From the NCBI GenBank assembly GCA_013396525.1, contig VWYX01000287.1, forward strand, positions 1 through 64,000: 64,000 bases of DNA, read 5' to 3'. Position 1 is the stretch's first letter, and every line of letters begins with the position of its first letter. Source of the stretch: Chaetorhynchus papuensis (lineage: Eukaryota > Chordata > Aves > Passeriformes > Rhipiduridae). Shown here one piece after another: positions 1 to 11,830 of this stretch. The translations under genes were made by a program, and so were the position numbers. The notes under the pieces were generated by a model that was not told the DNA's origin, did not search any database, and saw only the letters and a list, made by a program, of their open reading frames with translations.

Positions 1-1586
1 GGTCCCCCTGTTATCCAAGAGGAGGCAGTCAGGGAACGGCTGAGCCGCTTGGATATTCATAAATCTATGGGACCAGATGGGATCCATCCCAGGGTGATGA
101 GGGAGCTGGCAGATGAGCTTGCAAAGCCGCTCTCCATCATCTACCAACTGTCCTGGCTCACTGGTGAGGTTCCAGATGACTGGAAGCTGGCCAATGTGAC
201 GCCCATTTACAAAAAGGGTAAGAAGGAGGATCCTGGTAATTGCAGGCCAGTTAGCCTGACATCGGTACTGGGTAAGGTTATGGAACAGTTTATATTGAGT
301 GCTATCATGCAACACCTACAGGATGGACAGGGGATCAGATCCAGCCAGCATGGGTTTAGGAGGGGTAGGTGATGTTTGACCAACCTGGTCTCCTTTTATG
401 ACCAGGTGACCCACCTGATGGATGTGGCAAAGGCTGTAGATGTTGTTTATTTAGACTTCAGCAAAGCCTTTGACACTGTTTCCCACAGCATACTCCTGGA
501 AAAGCTCGCAGCCCACAGCTTGGACGGGTGCACTCTTTCCTGGGTTAAGAACTGGCTGGATGGCCGGGCCCAGAGAGTGGTGGTGAATGGTGCTGCATCC
601 AGCTAGCAGCCAGTCACTGGTGGTGTCCCTCAGGGGTCTGTGCTGGGACCAGTTCTGTTTAATATTTTTATTGATGACATGGATGAGGGTATTGAGTCTT
701 TCATTAGTAAATTTGCAGATGACACTAAGCTGGGAGCGTATGTTGATCTGTTGGAAGGTAGGAGGGCTCTGCAAGAGGACCTGGAATGGTTGGATAGATG
801 GGCAGAGTCCAATAGGATGAAGTTTGATAAGTCCAAGTGCTGAGTCCTGCATTTTGGCCACAATAACCCCCTGCAATGCTATAAGCTGGGGGCAGAGTGG
901 CTGGACAGTGCCCAGGCAGAAAGAGACTTGGGGGTACTGGTCGACAGCCAACTCAACATGAGCCAGCAATGCTCCTTGGTGGCCAAAAAGGCCAATGGCA
1001 TCCTGGCCTGTATCAGGAATAGTGTGGCCAGCAGGACCAGGGAAGTCATCCTTCCCCTGTACTCGGCACTGGTGAGGCCTCACCTTGAGTGCTGTGTCCA
1101 GTTCTGGACCACTCAGTTCAGGAAGGATGTTGAGACACTTGAGCGTGTCCAGAGGAGGCAACAAGGCTGGTGAGGGGCTTGGAACACAAGCCCTATGAGG
1201 AACGTCTGAGGGAGCTGGGGTTGTTTAGCCTGGAGAAAAGGAGACTCAGAGGTGACCTTATCACTCTCTACAACTCCCTGAAAGGTGGTTGTAGTGAGGT
1301 GGGTGTTGGTCTCTTTTTCCGGGCAACAACTGACAGAACAAGAGGACACAGTCTTAAGCTGAGACAAGGAAAATATAGACTGGATATTAGGAAGAAGTTT
1401 TTTACAGAAAGAGTCATAAAATATTGGAGTAGTCTACCTGGGGTGGTGGTGGAGTCACCATCCCTGGATGTGTTTAAAAAGAGATTGGATGTGGTGCTTA
1501 GTGCTGTGGTTATTTTAGTTGAGGTGTTAGGGCATGGGTTGGACTCGATGACCTTGAAGGTCTCTTCTAACCTGGCGATTCTGTGA
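1..1586 (+). pseudogene. CR1 ORF2 reverse transcriptase, broken
   Basis: The encoded protein would be the CR1 reverse transcriptase, which copies element RNA at a nicked chromosomal site. In one frame from base 1 the order is: fingers region with RPVSL near 247-261, palm motif A (LDFSKAFDT) near 451-477, motif B (GVPQGS) at 622-639, and motif C as F-A-D-D at 712-723, so the catalytic aspartates survive. The frame is interrupted by TGA at 370-372, TAG at 604-606 and TGA at 841-843. It then shifts near 1158-1172, after which the conserved C-terminal region (RGLEH...LFSLEKRRLRGDL) continues in another frame to about 1586. Three stops and a frameshift make it non-functional. The upstream endonuclease domain is outside the window. 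Confidence 0.93.
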
Positions 1587-1593
1587 TTCTGTG
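1..1593 (+). mobile_element. CR1 LINE, 3' part including reverse transcriptase and 3' terminus
   Basis: This is a chicken-repeat-1 non-LTR retrotransposon that continues leftward out of the window. Its 3' end is exact: the last bases are two copies of the CR1 octamer ATTCTGTG at 1578-1585 and 1586-1593. Elements of this family are copied by target-primed reverse transcription, are usually 5' truncated and usually lack clear target duplications. The copy retains most of ORF2 downstream of the endonuclease, then a short 3' UTR. It is one of the longest copies here and the least decayed, with one reading frame still followable for over 1.1 kb. It lies about 14.6 kb upstream of the TAFA5 coding start, in the same orientation. 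Confidence 0.96.
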
Positions 1594-4500
1594 AAGGATG
1601 CTCTTCTGAAGAAAGGTTTAGAATACAAGTTATCTCAGGTTTCATGAGTGAATCGTCATAATTCTTTGTTTAATATTCAAAGGTGAGAGCTAACAGCTTA
1701 CCCTTCTATATCTTGGTAACAGGTTTTAGAAAGAATGCAGACATGATTACACTTTATCGCAGCTCTTTTGATAATGTGCATTTGATATGCTGTGAGAGTA
1801 CTTAGCAGATCTGAACCCTGCCATGGCTGTGTCACAGATTCAGCAGGTCGCAGGCAGAAGATAGGTACTTGACCAAAGGCAATTCAGGTCATGTGCAGAT
1901 GCAGAACTCTAAAGCCTCAGTGAAAATTGGGGGTAGGCTAAACAAGGGTTTGCCTACTGTAACTGAGTGATACTGGGATGGGTGGCTTCTAAGCAGTAAT
2001 TAACAAGGTTGCAGTTTTACAGTAAATTCACCTTTTTCCTTATTTTGGTAACCCAGACTTCAGAATGTACAGACCTCAATTACTGCTAGACAATTCCCAT
2101 TCAATCAAAATGCATTAAAAAGCTGATGGTCAGGAAGCTCTACTTATTTTGGTACATGGAAAATAGCATTTTGCTCATGGTCTACATAATTTCTAGTCCA
2201 GTTTAAAAAGGCAACTTATACTTTTAAAATTATGTAAATAAAGACTCCCTTTATTTAAATATGCTAATGTAAGTCTGTTCAGTAGCACTATTTGTTATTA
2301 TCATATAACAGCTTATTTTCACTGTAGAACTATACATAATTTGTCTTTCACACGGTTACTTTCATTTTAAACAGATAAATTTTAGTAATTTATTCCCAAT
2401 AGCCAAGGTGTTTCACAAATCTTATGTTGAAGTCCAAAAAGTATCTTCTGATATTTTTATATGTACATTTGCCCACTTGACAGTTCTAAACATCTCCCAC
2501 AATTTTGAGTGCCTCAGATTAATACAGAAGATATTATATTTTGTGACTTGTATTCTTGGTCCTGACTGTTCTAATAGTGGCTATCAGCAATGTTAACACT
2601 TTTGATTACTTAGAACCTATGTCCTCAACTGTTTGGTTAATTCCTTGACTGATCTAAATTCTTTTATATTATTTTGAAATGGAATATTAGAAACTAGAAT
2701 CTACCCCATGAAAGACTAACATGGTAATGTAAGCAGAGGATTATATTGCTATATAAAAAGTGCATAAAATTGTTTACTCAAATGACACATACCATTTTTT
2801 TAGTATTAAAATTACAGGGTTTTTCCTTTGTGAAAGTTTATAAACAGAAATTCTCAAGCTGTCTACCTGCACCTATAGAGATAATTTCACTTAAATCAAG
2901 GAGAATTACGTGTTATGAAAACACAGAGCTGTGACTTGAAACTCTAAATGGAACTTAAAATATACCTTATACCTTAAAATATGAGCCTTCCTAACTAAAC
3001 ACATCCAAGCAGCATTTTCTTTTGCACTCTCAAATAGCCTGACCTGAGAACAAAAAAATTTTATTTTATTCATCATAGTTGACATTTTCTCTTCTGGTTT
3101 ACCTCCATGTAGGGGAAAAGCTAAGATATATAAAAAGCTCTGAAGAGATCTTAAAGGAGACTGAGATAGATTTACCTCAAAAACCAGCATTTAAGCACTG
3201 GGGACAGTCACTTTTACAGTGTTAGGCCCAGGCTTGGTTTCCTGCTGCATGTCAAAGTAAATAGTTTAAACCCAGATCTCCTAATTTTCCCTGACCACAG
3301 AGTGAATCTCAATTTGTTAGAATTCGGTTAGAAATTCTACCCTGAACCTGAAAAAAAATTCTTCATTATGTAACTTTTATTAAAAAGATATAGATTTCTG
3401 TGAAAAGCTTTGGTTTTATCAAGACAATATTTTCTTATGAAAAATGTTTTGTCAAAATTATTTTCACCAGATTTTCCTTAAAGAGACAAGAGGACAACTT
3501 TCTGATATAATTTGAAAGATATCTACTATTTTTCTTCTCATTTGGCATCAGACTAACCTTAGAAAAATGTGCCTGATTCTGCAGCATTTGGAAAGTATCA
3601 GTTTCCGAGAATGACATTTTAGTTTATGGGAAATCTCATAAAGAATGTTATCTAAATTTAAAAGTAGCTCAGAAAGAAGCTAAGCTGGATGGACTACAAT
3701 TAAACTAAAAGAAATGGGTGCATTGACAGGCTCAGTTCTTGCCATATTTCGCCTGTAATGGCTTTGCAATTAGGTGAAATGTCTCATGATTTAAAAGCCA
3801 TCTCTTAAAATTATATTGGAACAAAAAGTGACAAGACAAAAAGAAAAGAATACTGTATAGAAAAGCTTCATCCAGCACCACAGTTAATCATAAGGCAGGA
3901 GAAATAACCTCTGAGGACATAATTCAAATACCCCGTGTAAAAAAATTCCTTTATTTTCAATTTTTTATAATTTCTGAATTTAAGAACATGCAAATCAGTC
4001 AAAATCTGCACAGTTTTCATCCCCAGAATGTCTCAAAATAGTATTTTAAAATTTATAAGGGTTTTATTCAACCTTTTCTTGAAGCCAATTCTTCCTATGA
4101 CTTAAATGCTTAAAATAGTATCCAGATCTGACATAAAGCACAGAGATCTTTCTGTGAGACAGGACATTTTTATTATAGTAGGTGATATTGGGGGTGCACA
4201 GGGGAGCAGTACAGTACACTTTTAAGCAACGCAGATAGCTGAAAGTTTGTCATACCAGATATCAACACTTGGCATGTTTGAAAGAGAGCCTTAGACATAG
4301 AGACATTCACATCAGACTTGAAGTGTCATGTTAGTTTCACGTGAGGTCCAGATAATAAACAACAACATTGTTAAGGTCCTTCCTGCCTGACAAAGACGGT
4401 TCACACAGCTGATGAGATTTAAAAATTCATTGTGGAATGAGCATCAGAGAAGTCCCTAATGATGAAGGCTGGCAACTTGTCAAGAAATTTTTCTGATTGC

Positions 4501-4964
4501 CTTAATTTATGATGACACGGAAATGTGTTTGGGTTCTGTTTTTATTGTCTTGCTACCCTCAGCACAAGAATAGAAGTGAATTAAAATATTCATTTTAGGT
4601 GTTGTAAATAAATATGTTGTTTCCTCATTTTAAGCTAAATTATTTTTTAAAATTTGTACCCCTTTTGTTCAGTCTAGTAGCTAAAATTGTATTAACAGAT
4701 TCTGTGGCTCACCCTATTCCAAACACAAAGCAGTTCTGTTCAACTGGAGATAATATTGCATGATATTGTCAGGATGGAGGAAATGAAGCTCCATAGGGGA
4801 GCAGCAAAGCAATGTCTCAAAGAGACACACAAAATCAATATTCCCAGCCATTCATTAGTGTGCCCAACAGGAGAAAGGACCAAGATGCCTTTCTAGGGTG
4901 CCAATGAACCAGTTCTAATAAGCTGAACATGTGGCAAGTTACCACTTATCAGTCTTGTGAATCA
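1594..4964. other. Intergenic AT-rich sequence, no gene seen
   Basis: This stretch between two CR1 copies is AT-rich. Open frames are all under about 100 codons and show no recognisable domain, codon bias or splice context. I see no RNA gene or recognisable repeat. Confidence 0.6.
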
Positions 4965-5469
4965 AATCAGTACAGCATCCAGTTTACGGGTCTTCAGCAC
5001 AAGGAAGACATAAACCAAATAGAGATGGTCCAGAGGAGGGCCACAAAAATGACCAGAGGGCTGGAGCATCTCTCCCATGAGGAAAGTCTAAGGGATTTGG
5101 GGCTGTTCAGCCTGGAGAAGAGAAGGCTCTGGGGAGACCTTAATGTGACCTTTCAGTACTTGAAGGGGGCTTATAAGAAACATTTTAGGAAGAGCTGTTG
5201 TAATAGGACAAGGTCTAAAGGTTTTAAACCTAAGGAGGGTAGATTTAGACTAGATTTAAGGCAGAATTTTTTTTACAATGAGGGAGTTGAAACACTGGAA
5301 CAGATTTCCCGGAGTGGCGGATGACCCAGCCTTGAAAGCATTCACGGTCAGGTGTGACAGGGCTTTGAGCAACCTGACCTAGTTGAAGATGGCCCTCCTT
5401 ATTGTAGGAGAGTTCAACTAGATGACCTTTAAATGTCCCTTGCAGACCAAACTATTGTATGATTCTATG
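4965..5469 (+). mobile_element. CR1 LINE fragment, 3' end
   Basis: This fragment holds the C-terminal end of CR1 ORF2 plus the 3' UTR. The frame near 5023-5130 reads QRRATKMTRGLEHLSHEE followed by LGLFSLEKRRLWGDL, the standard CR1 tail region. The 3' end reads ATTCTATG at 5462-5469, one change from the CR1 octamer. The 5' boundary is approximate, placed where similarity to the CR1 segment before the tail fades out. The copy is degenerate and cannot code. Confidence 0.9.
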
Positions 5470-7188
5470 AAATGTGTTTATGGCAAGTTAACGTGCACAG
5501 CTGAGCCATTCTGTCTTCCTACTTACAATGCTGAATATTCCACAGGTTTGAATATTATATACTTTTCTATAATGAAGAAAGATAGTGCTGTTGTCTTTCC
5601 CTCTGGGCAAGTTGCACAAAGGGTAGTCTTCCCCACCTTCCTGCATCTATCCAGCCAGCTGCAATCAGAACTTGCCCCAGATCCACAGGCAATTGACTCT
5701 GGCACCCCTTTTTGCTGCCATGCCAGGTGTCCACCCCTCAGGTGCATCAAATTCTGCTCTGAAAACCCAGGACCTCAAAAAAGTGAGGGCAGAGATGGGG
5801 TAATTCCATCAGAGCTGGCACCAGTGGTGCAGTGCCACAGGTGGGCAGAGGAAAGCATGTCCATGTATCCTTGCTCACCACAGAGGCTCCGGTGTCAGGT
5901 ATGGGTTCTGTGCAAACAGCAAGTGTAGTTTATATGCAGAAGTTTATAATACTGCTTAAATTGGATTGCAATAATCCCAAACACAGTGAAAAAGCATCTG
6001 GCTTCTCATTTTGCAACTTGTAGATTTCAAAGGGTAGAAAATAAAGCTGTAGAGGAGAAGGCAAACAAGTTTTGGACAACTTAAAAATATTTTTTTTATG
6101 GACTGTATTATTTCCAGTAGCCTAATGAAGTGTTTGCATTAATAAAAGAGGAAAAAAATAGTCTGGGTAGGATGAAGAAGAATGTGAGCCTAAAGAAAGA
6201 AAAAAAATGTTCAGTGAAGTGAATAACAGTGTATTAATTATAATATTTGTTTGATCTTGACAGAAAACATTGTTATGAATACTAATGTAAAAATTTCATT
6301 TGTTTGCTTGTTTAATGAAACCTGTCCTAGATGTAACTATTCAGAAATTTGCCACGAAAGCTACATACTTACACTGGATATTATTCAATTTTCTGACAAA
6401 GCATGGAAGTTAAGACCCAGTAAATAAAGTTTTTGGATATCAGTTTTTTCAATGGCCTGTCTTTTCCATAATTAAGCACATTACACAGTCATTGTAATTA
6501 TACAAACTGTCCTGGGATCTGGCAAGAAAAGATTGGTCTCCTCTCAAGGTGAGTACCCACATAAATAGTTATCTACAGAATCAGTTTCACTTTTATACTT
6601 TGTCCTTCTGCCCTGTAAATCTTGATTTATTACACGTACAGTGACATTGTTTCAACAAGGGGATTGTAAGTGCCCCATTATAGAACCATTGATTGATGCA
6701 GATTTGCCCACGGCAGAGACGAGAACTGAACTGAGCTCCCATACATCCTGAACAAATGTTGTAATGACTAGGAGGCCTCGAGGACATGGTGTGACACCTG
6801 TCCTGCTGCCACCACTTCAGTCTCCTCTAAACACAGCACTTGGTTAAAAGGAAGGATTATAGGCAACAGCTTTCAGGAGTAGGTCACCCGGGTGGATAGA
6901 AAAGCACTTAGAGTCCTAATAAGAGGACAGGACTTACCCTTGTCCTCAGCTTTTTAAAGTGGATGTCTCCAGGTTATTTCTTAAGCTTCACCATTTGCTG
7001 ACTTTATGGTCAGATCACGTGCTGAGGTACCCAGCCCTCATCATGCTGTCTGAAAGCACAAATGTTACTCAGTGTCTTAGATAAGAGACAAATACCTTGA
7101 AAAGAGGCAAGAATAAGTAACTATAATTTTAAAAATATAAATTTATTTATTTATTTTTATTTAGCATTATTCAATTACTTTTTAAAGA
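5470..7188. other. Intergenic sequence, no gene seen
   Basis: Mostly AT-rich sequence. The part from about 5600 to 5910 is more GC-rich and has a 168-codon open frame (5422-5928), but its protein resembles nothing I know, and the block could equally be an old unclassified repeat. A TTTA-rich low-complexity patch lies at about 7138-7162. Confidence 0.5.
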
Positions 7189-7975
7189 GCAGTTGAAGGT
7201 GGTAAAGACCTTTGGAATTAGTGTAGTCCTACCTCCTTGCTCAAAACAGGCTCAGTTACACCAGACTGTCCAGGACATTATCCAGACAGGTTTTGTATAT
7301 TCCCAAGGATGGAGTCTGCACAGTCACTGCACAACTTGTTCCAGTGTATGATCACCCTCAAAGTAAAATATTTTTTCCTGTAATTAAGTGGAATTTCCTC
7401 TGTTACAGTTTATACCTGTTGTCTCTTTTCCTTTCATTGGATAAGAGGAGTCTGTCTTACCCCATGAAGTCTCATTGCTAAGATATGCACATACACACAC
7501 ACACACACACACACAGCCCCTTCTCTTTTTGATGATAAACAATCTCAGCTCTCTCAGCCCACCCTTGTACAACAGGGCTCTGATTCCTTAACCACTCTCT
7601 CAGCTCTTTGCTGTACTAGAGAGAGAGATGGACATACCTTTCCAGTGCTCTCCTGTACTACTTCTTCTGAGGGTTCAATACAGACAAAGCACTCCAGTTG
7701 TGTCTCACCAGTGCTACCTAGAGGAGGAGGACCACCTTCCTTGACCTGCTGACAACACTCTGCCTAATGAAGCCCAGGAGGCTGCTGCCTTTCTTTGCTG
7801 CAGGAGCATGTTGCTGACTTCTGGTCACCTTCATGTCCACCAGGACTCTCAGGTCATTTTCTGCAAAGCTACTTTCCATATCATGGGCCCGAGTCCATAT
7901 TCCCCTAACCCCATAGGAGTTAATCCTCTGCAGGTGCAGGATTTTGCATTTCCCAGTTTGGAACTTCAGGAGCTT
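7189..7975 (-). mobile_element. CR1 LINE fragment, minus orientation, degenerate
   Basis: Read on the minus strand this is the 3' half of CR1. On the plus strand it shows the usual antisense landmarks in order: a first-paragraph region resembling TCCAAGGATGGAGTCTGCAC near 7303, a CTCTCAGC...CTTGTACAACAGGGCTCTG region near 7550, and the CTCCAGTTGTGTCTCACCAG region near 7692. The terminal octamer is not seen, so the 3' tip is missing or decayed. A dinucleotide microsatellite interrupts the copy near 7500. Both ends are approximate. Confidence 0.82.
7493..7514. repeat. (AC)11 microsatellite
   Basis: Eleven uninterrupted AC dinucleotides inside the minus-strand CR1 fragment. Such tracts vary in length between individuals. 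Confidence 0.97.
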
Positions 7976-10900
7976 AGTGCCCTGTGAATGCCAAATATTT
8001 TATTCAAAGTCATGCTTCAGCATTGACAAAATTTTGCAGAATGCACATGGAAGTGACAGTTTTAGAATCAAATATGTCCACTGCCTTATGAACAAATACC
8101 CTTCTCTAATTTAGCATTTACTGACATCTCACCACCTCTTGTTTTCCCTTCCGCTGCCCCCCGTAAAAATCCCACCCAAAGTCAAAAATCCCAAACTAAA
8201 AATTATTTTACCAGCAAGATCCCTAGTAAATTTCTCCTATTTGTAATTTACTGTTGCCCATTCCAACTTCTAGTACCCTTTTTTTTCCTACCCTAGATCT
8301 AAAATCCTATTTTAGATGACAAACTGTGTTTGATGATGAACCAAGCATTTCAGCTGATCAGAAAAAACATTGGCAATTTCAACCCTTGTCTGTTCCTCAG
8401 CAATATCATTCAAGAGACAGCTTGTCTTCCTTTCAAAATAAGTCCATCAGGTTCACAGGTTGAAGTTTGTACACTACAATTTAGAGTAAACCAATAGTTT
8501 TCAGTTTCCACTCAGGAAGGCAATGATTTTTTTGCGGAATTTCTTGGTTACAGAAAGTTAGCTGATTTCTGAACGACAGGATACTGATACCAGAAACACC
8601 ATTTCATCCTGCTCTAAAGAACAAATAGTTGAAATAAGAGAATGCAAAGGAACTACATTCTCTGTAAGCCTTATCAGCAGAAGATGAAAATTCCAGCTTT
8701 TAAATCTGCAGCTTGCTTGGTTTGTCATGATTTATCTTCCTGAGAAAATTTTCTACTATTCACTGATCAAACATATTGCTGCATGGTGCATTTTACGATT
8801 CAAGTACCAGCTTACCCATGTGAACTCACTGCCTTATAGAGATGAGTTCTTAAAAACACATTTTTAAAATGTTTGTGTGTTACCTCACCTTCAAACAGAA
8901 CACTTACAATATTTTATCAAAATTCTCTAGGTCTTTACAGAAAAAAAACATTAACAATTCATGATTCCAGCAGCAACGAAGGCAACAAGAGACATTTAAA
9001 CTATTGTCAAAGAGCTGCTCAGAAATGTATTGGCTTCATTATCAACAAAATTCAGCTCTCAAACATATCCCTGTACTCCACCTCCAGACAATACCACCTC
9101 TTTCTTCTCTTAGAGCAAGGTTTGTGAAGGCAGGGCAAGATTTCCAGAAAAAGGCAAGGAGACATAGCCTCATATGCCCTCACCTCTCTGGTGTGTGTGC
9201 TAAAATGTCCAAGGGAATAAGGGTTTACATAGCAAACCCATAGGTGGCTTCAGAGCACACTCCCTGGAAAACGGGATCTCGCAGTTGCCAGATCTGCAGT
9301 GATGCTTTTTTCTCTTGAATGGGTGCTTGCTGACTGTATATACCGACAAGGGTAGGATACTTTGATTTCTCTCTCCTACAGAATACCGTGCAGGGAAGCT
9401 AACAGATACAGGACAGAAAAAAAATACAGGACTGACATAAAAAAATTAGATCTTTGTGACTGTACACTCCTTAACACATGTAAATATCAAGGGTGTAGGT
9501 TATCATATTGTGGTGTGTCACTGAAGGAAAAAAGTAGAGGGAAATTAGAGAAAAAAAAAAAAACAAAACACCAAAATGGAATAAATTCCCAAGCAAGTAA
9601 TCTACTCTTTCCTCACTTTAAATATATTGTAAAAGAATTGCATGTGTTACTTGTCATGTAATCAAAAGCAGATTCTTCTGGACACTTTGGAACAGGCTCT
9701 GAATTCAGTGTCCCATTTGCTTGATTGCACAAAATTAAACTAGACCTAACTCACAACAGTTCTGATTAATAATTTATGTAGTTTCCAAGACAGATATTTG
9801 CTCATAGTCATGATTTCATATCTGTCTCATTTTCTATTTGCTGTAATGAAAGCAATTTAACATATTTGGATTTATTTCAGGTTTGTTTGCTGTTTCATGT
9901 TCTGATTTCTTTCCTAATTTTTTAAATAACTCACCTTCCTAAATTATCCATGTATGCAAGTTAGTTATTTTTGTTCTTGCTGTCAAATCCAGTACATTAC
10001 ATCACTGTAGCTCACGTAATGACTCACTTCTGAATGATTTGGTAAATTCCAGACACTTTTATAATAGCATTTAAGATACTCCCCAATTTTTTTTTTCTGA
10101 ACTAGTGAAGGTTGCTAAGTGACAGGAATGTACTTATCTGCCACATCAGTTGTAGGCATTTCAATGCAAAGAAACAATTTTACACACCTACGTCATAAAA
10201 AATAAACATTTTATTAGTACATGCTATAAAGAGATGCAGTTTATTCTAACCCAACTTTAGATGTGATGTTTGGACTTCTTGCATGACAACAGTAAAGTGG
10301 TTTTTTTTCAATCTCTGTATTTTTAGGATCTAAATGAGAAGGCAGTAATTTTACAAAAAGTTCATTTAATCTCTTGGTCATCTACAACTAGTATTTCTTT
10401 TAAAAAATGTCAGACACATGTTGAAAGGATATAATATTGGTGCCATTTTTTAATAAAAATTACAGACTTGTCTTTGACACGAAGTGGAATTAAAACGCAC
10501 TTTTAAGTATTTCTCCTTCATTGCTTTTCTGCATTTTAGTGTAAAGACTACAAATAAAATTCAGTCAGGATAAAAATGTGGATGTTGTGACAACACATCA
10601 GTTATACAGACAGGTATAAAAATGTTTTGTTTTGGCGGCATATTCTCACTGTCACTTTCTTGCTTTTTTAAAATGCTTGGCTTTGCACGTAATTGGACAG
10701 GTTAACACAGCTGTCAGCGAACAACTAGATTTTGTTTTACAAGGTGAGGATCTCCCATTACTTATGAAAGCTTTCACATTAAATCAAGACCACATACAGC
10801 TTTTCAAACTGTATCTATATCTGTAATATCGCTGGCAGATAATTAAAGTTAGGAAAAAATCCCAAACCCAGCTAAACTAATTATGGCTAGAAAAAAATAA

Positions 10901-11631
10901 AAACCACTACTAATTGGTACCTTGAATCTGCTAAAGAAAGTAGATCAGTGAAAAGGCACAGTCTACAAGTAACAAGGTTGTTGTTTTGCATTTGTAAAAA
11001 TCAGCAAAAGCACTCATCACTGAGAACACCTGACACGTAGAAAACAAAATGCAATAAAGTAACATGACTTAGATTTGGTCAACAACTTCCCTCTAAATAT
11101 GATTTGACTATGCATTAACAGAATTGTTCTTAAGAACCGTACTGTTACTGACCATAAAAAAGCCTATTTCATGTACATGTATCAAAATATCTCTCTACAA
11201 ATTTTGAAGTACTCTGAAAATAAAGACTTTGACTGGACTAGTGGGTAAGAACAAAGTTTCTTATCCCACAGTTTCAGATGTATGCAGTTTTCTGCCATTT
11301 AGACTCAAATATGATTTCTGTTATTGAAGGACTGAACTTTATAAATTATAATTTCACAATAAAATTAGCATGCAACTACACACTGTCTCTCTTTCTTCCT
11401 TACTCTTTCTTTGTTCACAAATACAATAATTTTCTGCTTCATGTAAATCAATAGCAAAAGCTTCCCTACTAAATAGATGGCCGATATTCTGGGCGCTAAA
11501 CAGGTATTTAAAAAAAATCATTGAGGCATGTGTCTAGTTAAAACATTTTTCCGAAGATAGCCTAAGATCAGTAAATAGAAAGATAGTAAATCTTCTCATA
11601 AAATCTAACTAACACTATTATTTTTCTTCAG

Positions 11632-11830
11632 CCATGAATCTGTATTCTCTGACTGGTCTCCATCTCAAGGAAGACGAAGAAAATTGAAGTTCTCTTGCTT
11701 TTTTTTTTTATATATTTGTCATGGTTGTTAAAGAAGTGTTATGGATTTTTTATAAAGAGACATACAGAGTTGTTTAACTAATTTGTTGAAAATGTAAATG
11801 GCTAAATAAAGTTGAGGAGCTTATTTTCTT
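11632..11830 (+). other. Possible terminal exon of an unidentified transcript
   Basis: A pyrimidine-rich tract with a CTAAC branch-like motif (11606-11612) ends in AG at 11630-11631. It is followed by about 170 bases and a canonical AATAAA at 11805-11810 in front of a moderately GT-rich region. A short frame from ATG at 11634 would give 17 codons, but no protein family is recognisable, so a lncRNA end is as likely as a coding one. Such combinations also occur by chance in AT-rich DNA, so the call is weak. Confidence 0.2.

Noticed and set aside
451..1164. 237-codon minus-strand frame
   Set aside because: Antisense shadow of the CR1 reverse-transcriptase frame.
5422..5928. 168-codon plus-strand open frame
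   Set aside because: It begins inside the CR1 3' end and continues into unique sequence; no protein similarity or codon signal was recognised.
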